From Acidobacteriota bacterium (lineage in GTDB: Bacteria > Acidobacteriota > Vicinamibacteria > Vicinamibacterales > UBA8438), in contig VXME01000060.1 of the NCBI GenBank assembly GCA_009861545.1, positions 1-52,832 of the forward strand: DNA of 52,832 bases, given 5' to 3'. A program made the position numbers and the translations under genes. Every line of letters starts with the position of its first letter. Positions within the stretch are counted from its first letter, which is position 1. Below are positions 28,716-38,114 of this stretch, piece by piece. The notes under the pieces are model-generated. The model searched no databases. It saw nothing but the letters and a program-made list of their open reading frames with translations, and was not told the DNA's origin.

Positions 28716-28723
28716 GGAAGGAG
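28716..28723 (+). promoter_or_regulatory. ribosome binding site selecting the GTG start of the DUF177 gene
   Basis: GGAAGGAG ends eight bases before GTG 28732 and 17 bases before ATG 28741, so it favours the GTG start. Confidence 0.6.
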
Positions 28724-28731
28724 CAGCCGGG

Positions 28732-29286
28732 GTGGTGTCCATGCGCTTGGACCTGCGTGAAGTTCGCGGTCCCGCGCACCGGGTCGATCGCAGCTTTCCC
28801 GCCTCGGCGTTCGGTCCGGAAGAGGCGTTCGCGGTCGCGTCGCCGGTCGAGCTGAGGTTGAACGTCCGGAAGGACGGCGACAAGTTCAGTCTGCGGGGGC
28901 GGCTCGTCACCACGGTGCGGCGCGACTGCTGCCGATGCCTGGAGCCGTTCGACGTGGCGACGGAGTTGGACATCGACGTGCGCTATCTGCCGCAACAGGT
29001 CAATACGGGCGAAGGCGAGCACGAGATCTCCGACGACGATCTGTCGATCGCCTTCTATCGCGACGACGAGATCGATCTCGGCGGCCTCGTGCGGGAGCAG
29101 TTGCATCTGGCGGCCCCGATGAAGCCGCTGTGCGACGACGCGTGCCGCGGCTTGTGCCCGGTCTGCGGCGCCAATCGGAATGACGAGACCTGCGGCTGCG
29201 ACACCGCGTGGCACGATCCGCGCTTCGCCGCCCTGCGGTCGCTCGTGCGCACCCCCGCCGGGCCGGGGCCGCAGCGAAAGGGTTGA
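28732..29286 (+). CDS. DUF177 (YceD-like) protein
   Basis: A 184-residue DUF177 protein, a family almost always coded next to rpmF and proposed to affect 23S rRNA or ribosome assembly. Four clustered cysteines are visible: CCRCLEPFD in the centre, and CRGLCPVCGANRN plus ETCGCD near the end, which may bind zinc. The GTG at 28732 is set by the strong Shine-Dalgarno sequence; ATG 28741 is the alternative. The gap upstream has a TATAGT string near 28690 that might be a -10 box. Confidence 0.85.
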   Translation: MVSMRLDLREVRGPAHRVDRSFPASAFGPEEAFAVASPVELRLNVRKDGDKFSLRGRLVTTVRRDCCRCLEPFDVATELDIDVRYLPQQVNTGEGEHEISDDDLSIAFYRDDEIDLGGLVREQLHLAAPMKPLCDDACRGLCPVCGANRNDETCGCDTAWHDPRFAALRSLVRTPAGPGPQRKG

Positions 29287-29292
29287 ACAGAC

Positions 29293-29475
29293 ATGGCGAA
29301 TCCAAAGCGGCGGCATTCGAAGGCCCGCACGGCCAAGCGACGTGCACACGATGCTCTCGAACCCGTCGTCTTGAGCACGTGCCCGCAGTGTCACGAGCCT
29401 CAGGTGCCGCATCGGGTCTGCCCGCACTGCGGCTACTACAAGGGACGCCAGGTCAAGGCGATCAAGGAAGCCTAG
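29293..29475 (+). CDS. rpmF: 50S ribosomal protein L32
   Basis: A 60-residue L32: MANPKRRHSKARTAKRRAHD at the start and the zinc-ribbon cysteines in CPQCHEPQVPHRVCPHCGYY. Length and motifs are exactly those of the family. It lies six bases after DUF177 and is followed by plsX, the usual order linking ribosome and lipid synthesis. Confidence 0.97.
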   Translation: MANPKRRHSKARTAKRRAHDALEPVVLSTCPQCHEPQVPHRVCPHCGYYKGRQVKAIKEA

Positions 29476-29532
29476 CCAGTACCGGTGGGTGGCGTGCCGG
29501 CGTTCACCGGGGTCGCGACGTGACCTATCACC

Positions 29533-30546
29533 ATGCGCATTGCCGTTGACGCGGGCGGTGGCGATCACGCGCCGCGAAACGTGGTCGCCGGCGCACTCGT
29601 GGCCGCACGCTCCCTCGGATTCGGGTTGACGCTGGTCGGCCCGAGGCAGGCGATCGACAGCGAGCTGTTGCGTCATCCCGAGGCCGAGGGGGTGGATCTG
29701 CGCGTCGAGCCCGCGCCCGACGTGATCGGGATGGACGAGGGGCCGGCGGCCCTGCGGCGCAAGCCGCGGTCGTCGGTGCGGGTCGCGGCGGAGACGGTGG
29801 CTCGCGGCGATGCCGCCGCGTTCTTCAGCGCCGGCAACACGGGGGCGACGCTCGTCGCGGCGCACGCTTCGTTCGGCATGCTGCCGGGCGTGGATCGGCC
29901 GGCGCTGGCGACCCGGATCCCGACGCTGCGACGCGACGCGGTCTTGCTCGACGTAGGGGCCACGGTCGACTGCCGGCCGCGCCATCTCGTGCAGTTCGCA
30001 GCGATGGGAACGGTGTATGCCAGGACGATGCTGGCGATAGAGACGCCGCGGGTGGGGCTGCTTTCGATAGGGGAGGAGTCGACGAAGGGCAACGACCTGA
30101 CGCGGGATGCGCATCGGCTGCTCAGCGGCGGGCCGTTGTGCTTCATCGGCAACATAGAGGCGCGCGACGTGTACTCCGGAGTAGCGGACGTGATCGTGTG
30201 CGACGGGTTCACCGGGAACGTCGCGCTGAAGGTGAGCGAGGGGCTGGTCGAGGTGGTCGAGGAGTTGTTGCGGGAGGAGCTGGGCCGGACGTTCACCACG
30301 CAGTTGGGGTTTCTGCTGTCGCAGCGCGCGTTTCGCCGGTTCCGCCGGCGCGTCGACTACTCCGAGTACGGCGGCGCGCCGCTGCTGGGCGTGGCCGGTC
30401 TCACGATGGTCGGCCACGGGCGTTCGTCCGTCAAGGCAGTCCGCAACGCCCTGGCGCTCACCTACCGTTTCGCGCGCGCGGAGTTCGTCGATACGATCGC
30501 CGCGCGCCTCGCACCGGAGGCGCCCCTGCTGGAGCGGGCCCAATGA
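29533..30546 (+). CDS. plsX: phosphate acyltransferase PlsX
   Basis: A 337-residue enzyme that turns acyl-ACP into acyl-phosphate for phospholipid synthesis. Characteristic segments: MRIAVDAGGGDHAPRNVV (family norm has DAMGGD, here DAGGGD), AFFSAGNTGATLVAA, LLSIGEESTKGNDLTRDA, VIVCDGFTGNVALKVSEG, and EYGGAPLLGV near the end. Overlaps fabD by four bases (ATGA). Confidence 0.95.
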   Translation: MRIAVDAGGGDHAPRNVVAGALVAARSLGFGLTLVGPRQAIDSELLRHPEAEGVDLRVEPAPDVIGMDEGPAALRRKPRSSVRVAAETVARGDAAAFFSAGNTGATLVAAHASFGMLPGVDRPALATRIPTLRRDAVLLDVGATVDCRPRHLVQFAAMGTVYARTMLAIETPRVGLLSIGEESTKGNDLTRDAHRLLSGGPLCFIGNIEARDVYSGVADVIVCDGFTGNVALKVSEGLVEVVEELLREELGRTFTTQLGFLLSQRAFRRFRRRVDYSEYGGAPLLGVAGLTMVGHGRSSVKAVRNALALTYRFARAEFVDTIAARLAPEAPLLERAQ

Positions 30547-31478
30547 TCGCATTCGTGTTTCCGGGCCAGGGTTCGCAGCGTGTCGGCATGGGCCGGGCGC
30601 TGTGCGAGACGTTCCCCGTTTGCAGGCAGGCGTTCGAAGAGGCGGACGAAGCGCTCGGCGACCCGATCAGCCGCCTCTGCTTCGACGGCCCGGAGGAGCA
30701 GCTCGCGCTGACCCGCAATACCCAGCCTGCCGTCCTGGCCGCGAGCGTGGCCGTGGATCGGCTGTTGCGTTCGCGCGGTCATGCGCCGGCGTTCCTGGCC
30801 GGACACAGCCTCGGCGAGTATTCGGCCCACGTGGCCGCGGGTACTCTCGGGCTTGCCGACGCGTTGCGTACCGTGCGCCGCCGCGGCACCTACATGCAGG
30901 AGGCGGTGCCGGTCGGAGAGGGCGCCATGGCCGCCGTGCTGGGCCTGCCGGCCGAGCGGGTCTCGCAGGCGTGCGCCGAGGTCGCCGACGGGCAGGTCGT
31001 CAGCGCGGCGAACCTGAACGCCCCCGGGCAGGTGGCGATTGCCGGCCATGCGGCGGCGGTCGAGCGGGCGGGGCTGCGCGCCAGGGCGCTCGGCGCGCGG
31101 CGCGTAATGCCGCTGCCGGTGAGCGCCCCGTTTCATTGCGCGCTGATGAAGCCGGCCGAGGAACGGCTGGCGCCCGAGCTGCGCGCCCTCGTGGTCGCCG
31201 ATCCCGCGGCGCCGGTCGTGGCCAACGTGGACGCCGAGCCCAAACGGACGGGTCGCGAGGCGGTCGAGGCCCTCATCCGCCAGGTGAGCGCGCCCGTGCG
31301 GTGGGAGGACGTCGTTCGACGATTGGTCGCCGACGGTGTGACCACGTTCATTGAAGTCGGGCCGGGCGGCGTGTTGAGCGGACTCATCAGGAAGATCGAC
31401 CGATCGGTCAGTGCGACCTGCGTCCACGACCCGTCGAGCCTGGAATCGGCGGAGACGACGTTGCGGGCGCAGGGATGA
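30543..31478 (+). CDS. fabD: malonyl-CoA:ACP transacylase
   Basis: A 311-residue transacylase charging ACP with malonate. The N-terminal FVFPGQGSQRVGMG, the nucleophile motif AGHSLGEYSAHVAAG with the catalytic Ser, and the catalytic His in PVSAPFHCALMKPA are present, as is TFIEVGPGGVLSGLI at the C-terminus. ATG 30543 overlaps the plsX stop and starts the first beta strand. Confidence 0.96.
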   Translation: MIAFVFPGQGSQRVGMGRALCETFPVCRQAFEEADEALGDPISRLCFDGPEEQLALTRNTQPAVLAASVAVDRLLRSRGHAPAFLAGHSLGEYSAHVAAGTLGLADALRTVRRRGTYMQEAVPVGEGAMAAVLGLPAERVSQACAEVADGQVVSAANLNAPGQVAIAGHAAAVERAGLRARALGARRVMPLPVSAPFHCALMKPAEERLAPELRALVVADPAAPVVANVDAEPKRTGREAVEALIRQVSAPVRWEDVVRRLVADGVTTFIEVGPGGVLSGLIRKIDRSVSATCVHDPSSLESAETTLRAQG

Positions 31479-31481
31479 CGC

Positions 31482-32222
31482 ATGTATGACCTGAGCGGGC
31501 GGGTGGCGATCGTGACCGGCGCGTCGCGAGGCATCGGCAGGGCGATCGCGCTCCGGCTTGCGTCGGCCGGCGCACGGGTAGTGGCGGGCGCGCGGGCCGA
31601 TCACGCGCAGGCGGTGGTCGACGAGATCGAGAATGCGGGCGGGACGGCGCTGGCCGTGCAACTCGACGTGACCGCGCCGGCGTCGGCGGCCGGCATCGCA
31701 CAGGCCGCCCTGGAGCACTTCGAGCGCATCGACGTGCTGGTGAACAACGCCGGAATCGTGCGCGATCAGTTGCTCTTGCGGATGAAGCCGGAGGATTGGG
31801 AGGCGGTGATCGCCACCAACCTGACCGCCGCCTTCTCGTGCTGCCGGGCGGTGCTGCGTCCGATGGTGAAGCAGCGGTCCGGGCGGATCGTCAACATCGG
31901 CTCCGTCGTGGGGCGGACGGGCAACCCGGGCCAGGCCAACTACGCGGCGTCGAAGGCGGGTCTGGAAGGATTCACCCGGTCGCTGGCTCTGGAGGTCGCC
32001 TCGCGCGGGATCACGGCCAACGTCGTCGCGCCCGGCATGATCGAGACCGACATGACGGCGTCGCTCGACGAGGGCGCCGTCGACGCGCTGCGCGGCCGCA
32101 TCCCGATGAGCAGGCTCGGAACGCCGGACGACGTCGCGGCGGCGGTCTGCTTTCTCGCGTCGGACGAAGCATCGTATATTACAGGGCAGGTCGTGAGCGT
32201 CAATGGTGGGATGCACCTCTAG
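31482..32222 (+). CDS. fabG: 3-oxoacyl-ACP reductase
   Basis: A 246-residue short-chain dehydrogenase reducing 3-ketoacyl-ACP. Cofactor motif TGASRGIGRAIA, NNAGIVRDQLLLRM, and the catalytic Ser-Tyr-Lys in NIGSVVGRTGNPGQANYAAS and the following Lys; VAPGMIETDM is FabG-typical. Four bases separate it from fabD. Confidence 0.95.
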   Translation: MYDLSGRVAIVTGASRGIGRAIALRLASAGARVVAGARADHAQAVVDEIENAGGTALAVQLDVTAPASAAGIAQAALEHFERIDVLVNNAGIVRDQLLLRMKPEDWEAVIATNLTAAFSCCRAVLRPMVKQRSGRIVNIGSVVGRTGNPGQANYAASKAGLEGFTRSLALEVASRGITANVVAPGMIETDMTASLDEGAVDALRGRIPMSRLGTPDDVAAAVCFLASDEASYITGQVVSVNGGMHL

Positions 32223-32229
32223 GGGCTGC

Positions 32230-32332
32230 GCCGTGACAGCGGTGCAGACTCCTGGTGAGGGTTGGTTGGGCGGCAAGCGGAGGCCGCAGCGCGACCTCGG
32301 CGGTCGCGTTCGGCGACGATTGACGGGCTAGG
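32230..32332 (+). repeat. intergenic repeat copy A (fabG-acpP)
   Basis: Fills the gap between the fabG stop and the acpP ribosome binding site. Its second half matches copy B (33861-33958) over about 60 bases with roughly 85% identity, including AGGCCGCAGCGCGACCT, and shares GGTCGCGTTCGGCGACGA exactly with copy C. That string can fold as GTCGC/GCGAC around GTTCG. Confidence 0.7.
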
Positions 32333-32342
32333 AGGCTGGTTA

Positions 32343-32585
32343 ATGGCGGTGGTTGACAAGGTCAAGAGCATCATCGTGGAGCAGCTGGGCGTCGACGAGG
32401 AAGAGGTCACGTCGGATGCGTCGTTCGTCGACGATCTGGGGGCCGATTCTCTCGACACGGTCGAGCTGGTCATGGCGTTCGAGGAGGAGTTCGGACTGGA
32501 GATTCCCGACGGGGATGCGGAGAAGATCACGCGCGTGAAGGAAGCGGTCGACTACATCGAGTCTCACGCCGGCGACGCCGGCTAG
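32343..32585 (+). CDS. acpP: acyl carrier protein
   Basis: An 80-residue ACP with the phosphopantetheine attachment motif [15 protein letters not shown] (Ser in DSL) and the acidic helix II following. Residues [16 protein letters not shown] are standard. AGGAGG seven bases upstream fixes ATG 32343; an in-frame upstream start at 32262 would run through the intergenic repeat and is rejected. Position between fabG and fabF is the classical order. Confidence 0.97.
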   Translation: MAVVDKVKSIIVEQLGVDEEEVTSDASFVDDLGADSLDTVELVMAFEEEFGLEIPDGDAEKITRVKEAVDYIESHAGDAG

Positions 32586-32619
32586 CGTCCCGTTGGCTCG
32601 ATCCCACCAGGAGCATCCG

Positions 32620-33867
32620 TTGCCAAGGCGCGTTGCAGTTACCGGGGTCGGCCTCGTGTCCTCGCTCGGAATCGGGACCGAGGCCAACTGGGAAGCGTTG
32701 CTGGCCGGCCGGAGCGGCATCCGGACCATCACTGCGTTCGACGCGTCCAGCTACGCCTCGCGGATCGCCGGTGAGGTGCCCGACTTCGACCCGCTGCAGT
32801 TTCTGTCGAAGAAGGACGTCCGGAAGATGGACGTCTTCATCCAGTACGCAATCGCGGCGTCGGAATTCGCGCTCCGCGACGCCGGGCTGCCGACGAACGA
32901 GGGACTGGGCACGGAGGTGGGTGTCTTCATCGCCTCCGGGATCGGCGGCTTCAGCACCATCGAGCGGGAGCACAAGGCCCTGCTCAACGGCGGCCCGCGC
33001 AAGATTTCGCCCTTCTTCATCCCCTCGGCGATCATCAATCTCGCGGCGGGGCAGGTCTCCATCCGATTCGGCGCAAAAGGGCCGAACTCGGCGACGTGCA
33101 CGGCATGCTCCGCATCCGCGCACGCGATCGGTGACGCTTTCGAGATCATCCGGCGGGGCGACGCGCAGGTCATGGTGGCGGGCGGATCCGAGGCCGCCAT
33201 AACGCCGATGGGAGTGGGCGGTTTCGCGGCCATGCGGGCCCTGTCGACGCGCAACGACGAGCCGCAGCGCGCCTGCCGTCCGTTCGACCGGGACCGGGAC
33301 GGCTTCATCATGGGCGAGGGGGCCGGCGTCGTCATTCTCGAGGACCTCGATCGCGCCCGGGCGCGCGGGTCCCGGATCTACTGCGAGCTGGTCGGTTACG
33401 GAATGTCGGCCGACGCGCATCACATGACCGCTCCCTGCGAGGACGGCGCGGGCGCCGTGCGGGTTATGCAGAATGCCGTCCGATCGGCGGGGATCGAGCC
33501 CTCGGCCGTGAATTACGTCAACGCACACGGCACTTCTACTCCGCACAACGACCGCATCGAGACCCTGGCCATCAAGACCTGCTTCGGCGATCACGCGTCG
33601 TCGTTGGCGATTTCGTCGACCAAGTCGATGACCGGACACCTGCTCGGCGCGGCAGGCGGACTCGAGGCCGGCATCACCGCGCTCGCGGTGCGCCACCAGA
33701 TCGTGCCGCCGACGATCAATCTGGACAATCCCGATCCCGACTGCGACCTCGACTACGTGCCCAACGCGCAGCGCGCGCTGCCCATCGACTATGCGCTGTC
33801 GAATTCCTTCGGGTTCGGCGGCACCAACGCCAGCCTTCTGTTCAAGCGCTACCCGTCCGGGGCGTAG
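32620..33867 (+). CDS. fabF: 3-oxoacyl-ACP synthase II
   Basis: A 415-residue condensing enzyme that elongates acyl-ACP. Catalytic Cys in TACSASAHAIGDA, the first His in NAHGTSTPHND and the second in SMTGHLLGAAGG, with the C-terminal SNSFGFGGTNAS. AGGAG lies six bases before TTG 32620, giving MPRRVAVTGVG as the natural start; TTG 32593 is a less likely alternative. In NAHGTSTP the usual following Leu is His, a harmless-looking change. Confidence 0.94.
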   Translation: MPRRVAVTGVGLVSSLGIGTEANWEALLAGRSGIRTITAFDASSYASRIAGEVPDFDPLQFLSKKDVRKMDVFIQYAIAASEFALRDAGLPTNEGLGTEVGVFIASGIGGFSTIEREHKALLNGGPRKISPFFIPSAIINLAAGQVSIRFGAKGPNSATCTACSASAHAIGDAFEIIRRGDAQVMVAGGSEAAITPMGVGGFAAMRALSTRNDEPQRACRPFDRDRDGFIMGEGAGVVILEDLDRARARGSRIYCELVGYGMSADAHHMTAPCEDGAGAVRVMQNAVRSAGIEPSAVNYVNAHGTSTPHNDRIETLAIKTCFGDHASSLAISSTKSMTGHLLGAAGGLEAGITALAVRHQIVPPTINLDNPDPDCDLDYVPNAQRALPIDYALSNSFGFGGTNASLLFKRYPSGA

Positions 33868-33958
33868 AACGGCGCAGACTGGCAGCGAGGCCTGGCCGGG
33901 CGGGAAGCTGAGGCCGCAGCGCGACCTTGCGGGCGCGTTCGGCAGCGATTTTCGGGCT
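33861..33958 (+). repeat. intergenic repeat copy B (fabF-etfB)
   Basis: Starts in the last codons of fabF and runs into the 153-base gap before etfB. It shares its beginning with copy C (GTAGAACGGC, then AGACT) and its second half with copy A (GAGGCCGCAGCGCGACCT, GCGTTCGGC). The remainder of the gap, 33959-34020, contains only a GAGGAG ribosome-binding-like string. Confidence 0.7.
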
Positions 33959-34020
33959 GCGCCGGGTGATCGGGTTCCGGCGGCGCCGGCGGGGGCTCGC
34001 CGAGGAGCGAAGAACGCACG

Positions 34021-34788
34021 ATGAAGACAGCCGTTTGCATCAAGCAGGTCGTGACCCGCGACTGGCCGTTGCGTCCGGCGGAATCCGCAACGTGGGTCCG
34101 TGACGACGACGCCAGCTTCGAGATGAACGAGCCCGATGCCTACGCGCTCGAGGAGGCCCTGCGCCTGAAGGAGCGGCACGGCGGCGAGGTGGTCGTCTGC
34201 TCGGCGGGTCCGGCCCGGATCAGCCAGGTCATTCGCGAGGCGCTCGCGCGCGGCGCCGATCGGGCCATCCACGTCGAGAGCGACGCGCTGTCCACGGCGG
34301 GGGCCGACGCGGTGGCGGCGGCGCTGGCGGCCGCGATGCAGGGCGAGTCGTTCGACCTGGTGCTGACCGGGCTGCAGTCCGACGACCAGGGTTTCGGACA
34401 GACCGGAGTCGTCCTGGCGGAGCGCCTCGGCCTGCCGCACGCCACCATCATCATGGAGGTGGACGTCGCCGCGGACGGAGCCGGCCTGCGGGTCAAGCGC
34501 GAGCTGGAGAGCGGCTGGTTCCAGTGGGTGGCCATGCCGCTGCCGGCCCTGCTCACCATCCAGAGCGGCATCAACCAGCTCCGCTACGCCACGCTCCGGG
34601 GCATCATGGCGGCGAAGCGGAAGGAGATTCGCACGGTGCAGCTCGACGGCGTCGCGGCGCAGGGGCAGCGGATTCTGGAACTGTACGTGCCGGAGAAGAC
34701 GAGCGCCACGCAGTTCATCGACGGATCGGCGCCGGAAGCGGCGCGCGAGCTGGTGCGGCTGCTGCGAGAAGAAGCGAGGGTGTTGTGA
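34021..34788 (+). CDS. etfB: electron transfer flavoprotein beta subunit
   Basis: A 255-residue FixA/EtfB subunit. MKTAVCIKQVVTRDWP, the nucleotide-binding region FDLVLTGLQSDDQGFGQTG, and the late signature AKRKEIRTVQL are recognisable. With EtfA it accepts electrons from acyl-CoA dehydrogenases in fatty-acid oxidation. Its stop overlaps the GTG of etfA. Confidence 0.93.
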   Translation: MKTAVCIKQVVTRDWPLRPAESATWVRDDDASFEMNEPDAYALEEALRLKERHGGEVVVCSAGPARISQVIREALARGADRAIHVESDALSTAGADAVAAALAAAMQGESFDLVLTGLQSDDQGFGQTGVVLAERLGLPHATIIMEVDVAADGAGLRVKRELESGWFQWVAMPLPALLTIQSGINQLRYATLRGIMAAKRKEIRTVQLDGVAAQGQRILELYVPEKTSATQFIDGSAPEAARELVRLLREEARVL

Positions 34789-35747
34789 CTCTGGTCATCG
34801 CGGAACAGCGCGGCGGCGTGCTCAACCCGGCCACGTGGGAGACGCTGGCGGCCGCGCAGCAGATGAACGCGCCGGTCGCGGTGGCGGTGGTCGGGGCCCG
34901 CGTGCAGGATCTGGCCGCGGAGCTGGCCGCGGCGAACGTGGCCGAGGTGCTGGCGGTGGCGCACGAGGCGCTCGAGCCGTACACGCCCGACGGCTTCGTC
35001 GCCGCTCTCGCGCAGGTGGTGGGGACGACGGGGCCGGAGCGGGTGCTGTTCCCGCACACGTATCAGACGCGCGACCACGCGCCGGCTCTGGCGGCCCGGC
35101 TCGGGAGGGTGCTGATTCCCGACTGCATCGGCTCGAAGGACCGCGACGGGCAACGGGTGTTCGTCCGGCCGATGTTCCAGGGCAAGTTCGTGGCCGACGT
35201 GCTGCCGGAGGGACCCGCTCCGCACTTTGCGAGCTTCCAGATCGGCGCGTACCGTGCCGACGCCTGCGTGCGCGGGGCGGCGTCCGCGACGGTGCGCGAC
35301 GTTGCCGTGCAGCTCGACGCGGGGGCGATTCGCCAGCGGCCCGAAGCCCCCTTCCAGGAGGCGAAGCAGGCCGTCGACTTGACCCAGGCCGAGCGCATCG
35401 TCGCCGTCGGGCGCGGCATCAAGGGCCAGGAGCACCTGCCGCTCGCACAGGATCTGGCAAGGGCGCTCGATGCGGAGCTGGCCGCGTCGCGGCCGATCTG
35501 CGACTCCGGCTGGTTGCCCATGGACCGGCAGATCGGCAGCTCGGGCCAGACCGTCGCACCGAAGCTGTATCTGGCGGTCGGCATCTCCGGCGCCATCCAG
35601 CACCTGGTCGGCATGAAGGGCGCCCGCACCATCGTCGCCGTCAACAAGGACGCCGACGCTCCCATCTTCGAGGTGGCCGACTACGGCATCGTCGGCGATC
35701 TGTTCGAGGTCGTGCCGGCGATCGTGGCGGCCCTCGACGGAGACTGA
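34785..35747 (+). CDS. etfA: electron transfer flavoprotein alpha subunit
   Basis: A 320-residue FAD-binding subunit. The C-terminal signature is GSSGQTVAPKLYLAVGISG, followed by HLVGMKGARTIVAVNKDADA and DYGIVGDLFEVVP, the FAD-binding domain of EtfA. GTG 34785 overlaps the etfB stop and starts at the first beta strand (MTLVIAEQRGG). Confidence 0.94.
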   Translation: MTLVIAEQRGGVLNPATWETLAAAQQMNAPVAVAVVGARVQDLAAELAAANVAEVLAVAHEALEPYTPDGFVAALAQVVGTTGPERVLFPHTYQTRDHAPALAARLGRVLIPDCIGSKDRDGQRVFVRPMFQGKFVADVLPEGPAPHFASFQIGAYRADACVRGAASATVRDVAVQLDAGAIRQRPEAPFQEAKQAVDLTQAERIVAVGRGIKGQEHLPLAQDLARALDAELAASRPICDSGWLPMDRQIGSSGQTVAPKLYLAVGISGAIQHLVGMKGARTIVAVNKDADAPIFEVADYGIVGDLFEVVPAIVAALDGD

Positions 35748-35748
35748 C

Positions 35749-37407
35749 GTGGAGCGCGAGACGCTCGACGTCGACGTGCTCGTCGTCGGGGGCGGGCCGG
35801 CCGGACTTGCCGCGGCGTACCGCCTGGCGCGGCTGAACGAGGAGCAGGGCGGCGAGCCGCTGATGGTGGCCGTTCTCGAGAAGGCCCGCGCGGCCGGCGC
35901 CCACATGCTCTCGGGGGCGGTGCTCGATCCGTCGGCCCTCACGGACCTGATGCCGGACTGGAAGAGCCGTGGCGCGCCCCTCGACGTTCCCGTTCGCGAC
36001 GACCGCATCTACTTCCTGACCGCGCGCCGGGCGCTGCCGTTCCCCGTCACCCCGCCGCCGCTGCGCAACCACGGACACTACGTGGTCTCTCTCAACCGCC
36101 TTGCGAAGTGGCTCGCGGAGCAGGTCGAGGCGGCGGGCGTCGACGTTTTCACCGGGTTTCCGGGGACGGAGCTGCTCTACGAGGGAGATCGGGTCGTCGG
36201 CGTGCGCACCGGCGACCGCGGCCTCGACCGGCACGGCGAGCGCAAGGGCACGTTCGAGCCGGGCGTCGACATCCGCGCCAGGGTCACGGTGCTGGCCGAC
36301 GGGGTGCGGGGCAACCTCACCAAGACCCTGGTTCGCCGCTTCGGGCTCGATGCCGGCCGCTCGCCGCAGAGCTACGCCATCGGGATCAAGGAGCTGTGGG
36401 ACGTGGACCCGGACCGGCTGCCGGCCGGCTCGGTCATCCACACCATGGGCCATCCGCTCCGCCACGAGGAGTTCGGGGGCGGTTTCATCTACGCGTTGCC
36501 GGCCGGACGCCTCTGTGTCGGCTTCGTGGCGGGGCTCGACTACCGGGATCCGCTCTTCGACCCGCACGTGGCGTTCCAGCGCTTCAAGCGCCACCCGCTC
36601 GTCTCGAGCCTGCTGGGCGGCGGCCAGATGGTGCGCTACGGCGCCAAGGCGCTCCCGGAAGGCGGCTGGCATGCCCTGCCGCGCTGCCACGCCGACGGCG
36701 CGCTGATCGTGGGCGACGCGGCGGGATTCCTGAACTCGATGCGGCTCAAGGGCATCCATCTCGCGATGCGGAGCGGCATGCACGCGGCCGACGTGGCGTT
36801 CCGCGCCGTGCGCGAGGGCGACGTCTCGGGCGCGCGGCTGTCCGAGTACGCCCGTCTCGTCGAGGAGGGACCGATTCGCCGCGAGCTCTACCCGGTGCGG
36901 AACGTGCACCAGAGCTTCGCCGGCGGACTGCTGGCCGGCCTCATCTATTCCGGCATGTCGCTCGTGACCGGCGGGTGGTGGATCAGGGATCCCATGCCGT
37001 CCCACGCGGGCCACGAGCGGACCCGGACCCTGAAGCAGTACTTCGGCGGCGGTCCGCCGCCCGAGTCTCCGAGCGTGCCGATCGACCGCGCGCTGACGTT
37101 CGACCGGTTGACCAACGTCCACTACTCGGGCACGCGCCACGACGAGGATCAGCCGTCGCACCTGCTCGTGGCGGACACCGACATCTGCCGCACGCGCTGC
37201 ATCGAGGAGTACGCCAATCCCTGCACGCGTTTCTGTCCCGCCAACGTGTACGAGATCGTCGACGCGGGGGCCGGCGCGGGCAAGCGGCTGCAGGTCAACG
37301 CGTCGAACTGCGTCCACTGCAAGACGTGCGACATCATGGACCCCTACCAGATCATCGACTGGGTGCCGCCCGAAGGCGGCGGCGGTCCGTCCTACGAAGG
37401 CATGTGA
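35749..37407 (+). CDS. electron transfer flavoprotein-quinone oxidoreductase
   Basis: A 552-residue ETF dehydrogenase passing electrons from ETF to the quinone pool. FAD motif VLVVGGGPAGLAAAYRLARL (residues 10-29), GAHMLSGAVLDP, IVGDAAGFLNSMRLKGIHLA, and a C-terminal 4Fe-4S ferredoxin-like part with CTRFCPANVYE and NCVHCKTCDIMDPYQIIDW. Because this window encodes menaquinone rather than ubiquinone synthesis, menaquinone is the likely acceptor (inference). GTG 35749 is one base after the etfA stop. Confidence 0.94.
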   Translation: MERETLDVDVLVVGGGPAGLAAAYRLARLNEEQGGEPLMVAVLEKARAAGAHMLSGAVLDPSALTDLMPDWKSRGAPLDVPVRDDRIYFLTARRALPFPVTPPPLRNHGHYVVSLNRLAKWLAEQVEAAGVDVFTGFPGTELLYEGDRVVGVRTGDRGLDRHGERKGTFEPGVDIRARVTVLADGVRGNLTKTLVRRFGLDAGRSPQSYAIGIKELWDVDPDRLPAGSVIHTMGHPLRHEEFGGGFIYALPAGRLCVGFVAGLDYRDPLFDPHVAFQRFKRHPLVSSLLGGGQMVRYGAKALPEGGWHALPRCHADGALIVGDAAGFLNSMRLKGIHLAMRSGMHAADVAFRAVREGDVSGARLSEYARLVEEGPIRRELYPVRNVHQSFAGGLLAGLIYSGMSLVTGGWWIRDPMPSHAGHERTRTLKQYFGGGPPPESPSVPIDRALTFDRLTNVHYSGTRHDEDQPSHLLVADTDICRTRCIEEYANPCTRFCPANVYEIVDAGAGAGKRLQVNASNCVHCKTCDIMDPYQIIDWVPPEGGGGPSYEGM

Positions 37408-38114
37408 GCCGCGACGCCCCGCGCCGGCGCCTGTCCGCCCGCCAGATCGCTTCGGCCGAGGCGATCGCCACGGTGGGACTGCCGGTCGTCGCCGCCCTCT
37501 GCCGGACGATCCGGTGGACGGCCGAGGGGTTGCAGCACTACGATGCGATTCAGGCGGCGGGCCGGCAGCCGGTCATGGCCTTCTGGCACGGCCGCATCGT
37601 GCACGCCACCTGGTTCTTTCGCCGCCGCGGCATCGTCGTCATGATCAGCGAGAACTTCGACGGCGAGTGGATCGGGCGGCTGATAGAGAAGTTCGGCTAC
37701 CGCACGGCGCGCGGGTCCACCTCGCGCGGCGGCGCGCGTGCGCTGGTCCGGATGCGGCGGCTGGCGGTGGAGGGCGCGCCGACCGGGTTCGCGGTCGACG
37801 GTCCGCGCGGCCCGGCCCGCTCGGTGCAGCCGGGCGCGGTCTGGCTGGCCAGCCTCACCGGCAACCCGGTGCTGCCGTTTCACAGCGAGGCGGATCGCTA
37901 CTGGACCGCGCGGAGCTGGGACGGGACCCAGGTGCCGAAGCCGTTCGCCCGCGCGGCCATGGTGGTAGGCGAGCCGATCGAGGTGCCGCGCGGGGCCGAT
38001 GCCGATCTGATCGAGCGCAAGCGGGAGGAGCTGGCGCGTTCGCTGCACGACCTGGCAGGGCGCGCCCGCGCGATCCTGGCCGGTGCGGACGAACGCCAGG
38101 AGTCTGCGCCGTAG
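37404..38114 (+). CDS. DUF374 lysophospholipid acyltransferase-like protein
   Basis: A 236-residue membrane-associated acyltransferase-like protein. VMAFWHGRIVHATWFF, SENFDGEWIGRLIEKFGY, RGSTSRGGARALVRM and AVDGPRGPARSVQPG are the DUF374 signatures, with His, Asp and Gly-Pro-Arg-Gly-Pro at expected places. Such proteins are related to lipid A late acyltransferases; the exact acceptor is unknown. GTG 37404 overlaps the ETF-QO stop. Confidence 0.85.
   Translation: MSRDAPRRRLSARQIASAEAIATVGLPVVAALCRTIRWTAEGLQHYDAIQAAGRQPVMAFWHGRIVHATWFFRRRGIVVMISENFDGEWIGRLIEKFGYRTARGSTSRGGARALVRMRRLAVEGAPTGFAVDGPRGPARSVQPGAVWLASLTGNPVLPFHSEADRYWTARSWDGTQVPKPFARAAMVVGEPIEVPRGADADLIERKREELARSLHDLAGRARAILAGADERQESAP

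Noticed and set aside
33791-34024. Small open frame across the fabF-etfB gap
   Set aside because: It overlaps fabF out of frame and consists of the intergenic repeat; composition is Arg/Ala/Gly shadow-like.
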